The position numbers and the translations under genes were made by a program. This document shows positions 59,063 through 64,000 of a DNA stretch of 64,000 nucleotides, one piece after another. The notes beneath the pieces are model-generated. The model had not been told where the DNA came from and made no database searches. It saw only the letters and a list, made by a program, of their open reading frames with translations. The stretch spans positions 7,508,865-7,572,864 of the forward strand of contig NW_017803909.1 in the NCBI RefSeq assembly GCF_001625305.1, given 5' to 3'. Position 1 is the stretch's first letter. Each line of letters opens with the position of its first letter. This DNA is from Branchiostoma belcheri. Lineage: Eukaryota > Chordata > Leptocardii > Amphioxiformes > Branchiostomatidae.

Positions 59063-59435
59063 GGCCACACCAATTCAATTTGTTGGTTCTCAAATTCGCC
59101 TCTTTATTTTTTTTCTGATTTAAAAAGAATATTCTGGGTCTGAATCAACTCAAAAATGCTCATATTTTGCCCTCAACAGTTGAGGAAAGTCTTTTTCTTC
59201 CTAGATGTTACAGTTTGTCCTTCTATCAATACAGTACTAGTAGTTTGATTAAAAGTTCAAAATTCATTGTTTAAATATTAACCCAGCCTTCTGTGTTGAC
59301 TTCATGGCTCCTATCATAGCATTTGGGACTACAATAGGATGCCTAGACCTGTTTTTGTTTTCATTTCTTTTCTACCCTGTCACTTCATATTTCATCTGAA
59401 AAATCTGAGAACCAACAAATTAAATTGGTGTGGCC
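59063..59435. mobile_element. Harbinger-type MITE family A
   Basis: Full-length copy, perfect TAA duplication (59060-59062, 59436-59438). It lies immediately beside a separate dispersed repeat ending near 59050. Confidence 0.77.
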
Positions 59436-60046
59436 TAAGAAATTTTTCTTCAGACACCCCCCCCCCCACTGTGTAAATGCTAGAAGGCATCCTAGTAGAA
59501 CAGAAGGATTCCAAAGGTTGGGAATGGGATGGTGTTTAATTTCACACCTGCCTGATCCTATCATATAAACTCCTGATTAATGCATGCTATTGGTTAACAA
59601 ATATGACAAATCTTTACGTGAAACCATAACTAATCTTAGGAATCCCTGTAAATACATCAAATCATACTTTTCTGGTAAATGACGCCACATTCAAACCTCA
59701 CAGGCTGGTTCTAGAAGTTTATGAACCATTTCAAAATGAAAGTGTTTCCCAATATTCTCTTCAAAGGTAACCTTAGTTCATCTTAACCATCACCCAGCTA
59801 AGGTAGCCACCTGGCAACAAATTTATACGGTTTTAGGGTTACGCAGCAGAGTGAAGGTTAAGTAGAATGTAAAATATCCACAATACATATACCTGTGGTT
59901 CTATATAATTATATATATATATAGTCTTCATTGATCATTTACTGTGATGGCAAACTGAGCAAAGCTTTTTCTATAAATAACTAACAACATTGGTATCAAG
60001 AGTTTGGGGGTATTTGAGGTGAAGGTGAGTTTATTGCCACAACTTA

Positions 60047-60352
60047 GGCCACACCAATTTAATTTGTTGGTTCTCGGATTTGCCTCTTGGTTTTTTTATG
60101 ATTTGCAAAAAAAAGATTCTGGTTCTGAATGAACTAAAAAATGATCATATTTTGCCCCCAACAGTTAAGGAAAGTCCTTTTCTTCCTAGTTGTCATTACT
60201 TTTTTTCATCTATCAATGCAGTGGTTTGATTAAAAGTTCAAAATTCATTGTTAAAATAGTAACCCAGCCTTTTGTGTTGACTTCAGGGCTCCTATCGTAG
60301 CATTTGGGGCTATAATAGGATGCCTAGATCTGGGTTTTTTTCGCCCTGAATA
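60047..60352. mobile_element. Harbinger-type MITE family A, right end missing
   Basis: Left end TTA|GGCCACACCAATTTAATTTG is intact; the copy matches the family until about TTTTTTTCGCCCTG and then passes into unrelated sequence, so the right inverted repeat is deleted. Confidence 0.68.
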
Positions 60353-60364
60353 TATCATCTGTTG

Positions 60365-61165
60365 AATATTCTCCACATAACCACAGATTTACCAATTTTC
60401 AGTCTGAGCTTTTTTAAATGTTCAGTGGTTTCTCATGTTTGTTCAAGTTCAATTGGCTTGCTTTCACTTGGTCTACAAAAGAACATCGTCCATTGAATAT
60501 TCCATCCCTTTCAGTTTTAAATCAGTGTAAAATCTGTATCCATCGGTCATATAACCCCAGATTTACCAATTTTCAGGTAGGTTTGGGTTCAGTGGTTTTG
60601 AAAAAGTAAGCACATCAGTCAGTGCACTGATCTTCTTATTTGCTAGTACGGTCTACAAAAGAATGTTGTCCATTGAATATTCCCTCCCTTTAGACCACTC
60701 CAATTTAATTTGTTGGTTCTCGGATTATTTCAGAAGAAATATGAAGCGACAGGGCAAAAAAAGATAAAGATAAGATAAAAATAAAAACAGGTCTAGGCAT
60801 CCTATTATAGCCCTAACTATGATTGGAGCCATGAAGTCAACACAAAAGGCTGGGTTAATATTTAAACAATGAATTTTGAACTTTTAATCAAACCACTGCA
60901 TTGATAGATGGAAAAACTGTTAACAACTACATTGTAGGAAGAAAAGGATTTTCCTCAACTGTTGGGGGAAAAATATGAGCATATTTGAGTTGATTGAGAA
61001 CCAGAATCTTTTTTTTTTTTGCAAATCAGAAGAAAATGAAGAGGCGAATCCAAGAACCAACAAATTGAATTGATGTGGCCTTAATACAGTGTAAAATCTG
61101 TACCCATCGGTCATATAACCCTAGATTGACCAATTTTCGGGTAGGTTTGGGTTCAGTGTGGCAGG
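60365..61165. repeat. Local duplication around CCAGATTTACCAATTTTCAG, split by a MITE
   Basis: Units near 60370, 60440-60605 and 60640-60692 joined to 61081-61160 share GTCTACAAAAGAA, TCCATTGAATATTCC, CAGTGTAAAATCTG and GGTAGGTTTGGGTTCAGTG. The last unit is interrupted by the MITE at 60693-61080. Confidence 0.65.
60693..61080. mobile_element. Harbinger-type MITE family A inserted in a tandem duplication
   Basis: Ends GACCACTCCAATTTAATTTG / ...TTGAATTGATGTGGCC with TTA duplication (60690-60692, 61081-61083). It sits inside one unit of a local duplication whose other unit, at about 60500-60530, retains the empty site. Confidence 0.77.
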
Positions 61166-61189
61166 TGATAACCTTCTGGCACAGCCTGA

Positions 61190-61412
61190 TGTGGTACTGT
61201 AATTCACTCTGGCTTCACGGTAGCAAAATTTCACAGTCAGAGGAAAATGGACATCATCACAGAAACTTAATCTTCACAGTAGTAACAGAGGGGGAGGGGG
61301 GTGAAAGATGAATGATTTGTTAGTGATAATGGTAAATCCACGGTACAGGAGTGACAGTGAAAACAGTGAACATTTAAAGTACGGTTTAAAAAAAATCAGG
61401 AGTTACGGTATG
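61190..61412. repeat. ACTGTAATTC-ended repeat, second copy
   Basis: Left ACTGTAATTCACTCTGGCTT, right ...AAAAATCAGGAGTTACGGTA; inverted relative to 33570-33785. Confidence 0.5.
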
Positions 61413-62497
61413 CCTGGCCTGAGTACCTGGTCAGCTGGGATAACCATCCATACAAACAGCAACTGTTGTTCATTCAGCACCAAGGTCAGATCTAACATTA
61501 TTCTAGTACATGTACATGGCTCCAAAATAGCACCATAGTTTCATACTGCCTACAATATGACAGGCTGACGGGATTTCTAACTGCACGTTAGTAAATTTAA
61601 ATCACCAAAAGCAACATTTTGAAAATTCCTACATTTGGTAAAACCCAATTTTCTGTTTCAGTGGGTACCCACTAGGCAAGAAATTCTGCATGTATCTGAA
61701 TTAAACATTTCCTTACAATTATTTGAAAACAAGGGCATATTAAGTGTTCTGCAATATTGCAGAATGTCAAAATATTGTTCTGCAATTTGGAAATACTTTC
61801 TGGAAATAATTAAATATAAGACCTGACCTAAACCCATACAAAATTGCATGTTAGCAAACATTTTACATGCAATTTGAAAAATACATATTTACATAATTAT
61901 TAGCAGATCATAAAGTCAGTTATGAATACAAAAGCTCTTACTTAGACAACTATACCAACATAATTAAACAGGCTAGCCTGATTTTTCTTCAGTCTGCAAA
62001 AATTGCAGGTTGCTTAAATCTTCTTCTGCAATATTGAAAATGTCTCTGCAAAATGCAGACTGCAGATGGGTATTTTCTAACACTGGATATGGTCTTGAAT
62101 TGTATTCGATACATTGATAATGCATTGATATCCTATTTCACACATTAATTTATTGTAATATACAGATACACACAGATGGTGACAAAGAAATTAGCATGAT
62201 ATCGACCAAAGATGATCACAGAATACTAGAACAAAATCAATACAGTTTTGTAGCCAAGTGAGATAAATCATTTTGCTGACACTGACAGCCATTGAAATGG
62301 CATTATCCATTCCAGTTCATCCATAATACAATGTTTTTAGGTTCAAGTGATACTGGGGTTAGATGTCTGATACCAACCAGATATGAAAAATCATTTATAT
62401 ATTTGAACAATATGATATAGGATAAGACAAAAAGATAGCAAGACATCTCTACAATACTAGCTTATTCTTACTTGCTAAAATTTAGATATAACAGTTA

Positions 62498-62903
62498 GGC
62501 CTAGGAAAAAAATGTTGTGTTTCTTGTTTCAGTCCTGAAAAAATTAGGGTCCGGTCGGTAGGTAGGGATTACGTATCTTTTTATTCTATTTTTTATACTT
62601 CAGTGATATCTATATAAAAATTTTGTAGGGGTCCAACTTATACAATACAGTTTAACAATTGAAAGTAAAACTTGCATGAGGACACTTTTATTTTCAATGT
62701 CAATGTTAGAAAACCAAAAATATTGTATAACGCTTTTTTTTATCACTCAGGTGTCCGATCATGGAGGTAGAAAAGGTTGATCAGCTCAAAAAATACTTAT
62801 GTCCCCTACAGGGGTCCACCCCCCAAAAAAGTCTAGGGTCTAGCTATAGGTTTTTCTAGAGTCGGTCGGGAAACAGGAAACACAACATTTTTTTTCCTAG
62901 GTC
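62498..62903. mobile_element. Harbinger-type MITE family D (GGCCTAGGAAAAAAATG)
   Basis: Inverted repeats GGCCTAGGAAAAAAATGTTG then TGTTTC at both ends; perfect TTA duplication (62495-62497, 62904-62906). The interior matches 35560-35917 in inverted orientation. Confidence 0.7.
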
Positions 62904-63306
62904 TTACTGTAGGATGCCTCAAATGTCTCTTTCAGTTATCATTGATCAGTAGTTCATAACAATCTGGTCGTATAAGACCTGATCAATATTAATAACAAAC
63001 ACACACAGACTAGTTATATGTATAGACCACACACATGCATACATTCATTCTCAGTAAATAATCTCCTCAAAGATTTGCTATTACCTGCACACTTTGTTCA
63101 GACACCTCCCTGACATCATAAAGGCCCATCTGAGACCACAGAGGATCTGCTATGCAAACTGAAATCCCCTACCAACAGGAATCATCGCACTGAGAACTGT
63201 ATTGGCAACGTCTTCTGAGCACCATATACACCATGCCAGGGGCTAGTGAAAATGCTTTGTAGGTGCAGTGAATACAGGCAGACTCATAGATTTTCACAGA
63301 AATTAA

Positions 63307-63669
63307 GGCCACACCAATTTAATTTGTTGGTTCTCAGATTTTTTCAGAAAAAATATGAAGCGACAAAGCGAAAAAAAAAAACAGGTCTAGGAATCCTATT
63401 ATACCCTCAAATGCTACGATATGAGACATGAAGTCAACACAAAAGGCTGGGTTAATATTTAAAGAAACAATAAATTTTGAAATTTTAATCAAACCAATGC
63501 ATTGATAGATGGAAAAACTGTAACAACTAGGAAGAAAAGGACTTTCCTCAACTGTTGGGGCCAAAATACATGTATGAGCATTTTTGAGCTGATACAGAAC
63601 TTTTTTTTTGCAAATCAGAAAAAAATGGAGAGGTGAATCCAAGAACCAACAAATTAAATTGGAGTGGCC
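63307..63669. mobile_element. Harbinger-type MITE family A
   Basis: Full-length copy in inverted internal orientation, perfect TAA duplication (63304-63306, 63670-63672). Confidence 0.77.
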
Positions 63670-64000
63670 TAACAGAAATATCATAATATGCAACACTCAA
63701 GACTGCAGTTTCAAAAAAGCTGGTTATCAATTGCTATGAGGAACCATATTACACATTTTGTACAATGAATTAACACAGATTAAAGTTTCAGATTCAGAAG
63801 AAAATGATTTATGATAATATTGATGGTACATGTAACTGTATATTTTTATTAACCCAAATATCATACATATAATGATGTCCACCTAATATATATATAAAAA
63901 TGAACAATCTATATTAATGTCAATAGCAGATGGAAACAATTTTTTGGGAGACAACAGACTGAACGTTGAGACCTCAGCTGCATATGTTACAGTTAGAGTG

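Overview
The window reads as invertebrate chordate DNA, most likely amphioxus (Branchiostoma). The evidence is spliced genes with GT-AG introns, a dense load of short inverted-repeat transposons, tRNA-derived SINEs and LINE 3' ends, many copies of the palindromic word ACATGTACATG, and one 20-N assembly gap. The species is inferred; no species-diagnostic gene is complete enough to prove it.

Three gene models rest on splice sites plus protein sense, all on the minus strand. (1) A complete five-exon gene from 57005 down to 22954 encodes a 312-residue multi-pass membrane protein of the DUF1295 / steroid 5-alpha-reductase-like family. All four intron phases fit, and the last intron is about 23 kb. 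(2) The first two coding exons (7751-7649, 7497-7427) of a calbindin/calretinin/secretagogin-type EF-hand protein; the rest was not found and probably lies beyond the window's left edge. Its upstream flank carries three full CRE sites (TGACGTCA). (3) An orphan terminal exon (11567-11332, 77 codons plus stop) of an unrecognised gene. A weak plus-strand terminal exon near 459-518 is also noted.

The rest is mainly mobile DNA. The dominant theme is a group of non-autonomous elements with different interiors but the same logic: termini beginning GGCC and a 3-bp TTA or TAA target duplication, as in PIF/Harbinger transposons. At least eighteen copies in four families are present. They are accompanied by decayed fragments resembling the two proteins of an autonomous Harbinger: a Myb/SANT-like domain near 5.0 kb and a possible DDE-transposase C-terminus near 17.5 kb. 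Other layers are CR1/L2-like LINE 3' ends with a mobile ~50-bp tail, two tRNA-SINEs sharing a core, a CAGGGCTCG inverted-repeat family, an ACCTTCGCC family with a nested copy, Penelope-like fragments with hammerhead-like cores, a 45-bp coding-length minisatellite, and a 46-bp hairpin flanked by a perfect 8-bp target duplication.

Layout: 1-7.4 kb repeats, a SINE and the Myb/SANT relic; 7.4-9 kb calbindin-like 5' end and upstream region; 9-11.3 kb mostly unique sequence; 11.3-11.6 kb orphan exon; 11.8-22.9 kb transposons; 22.95-57.1 kb the DUF1295 gene, with almost all repeats in its introns; 57.1-64 kb its 5' flank and more transposons. Nothing here forms an operon-like system. The genes are independent, and the repeats are what link the window together.
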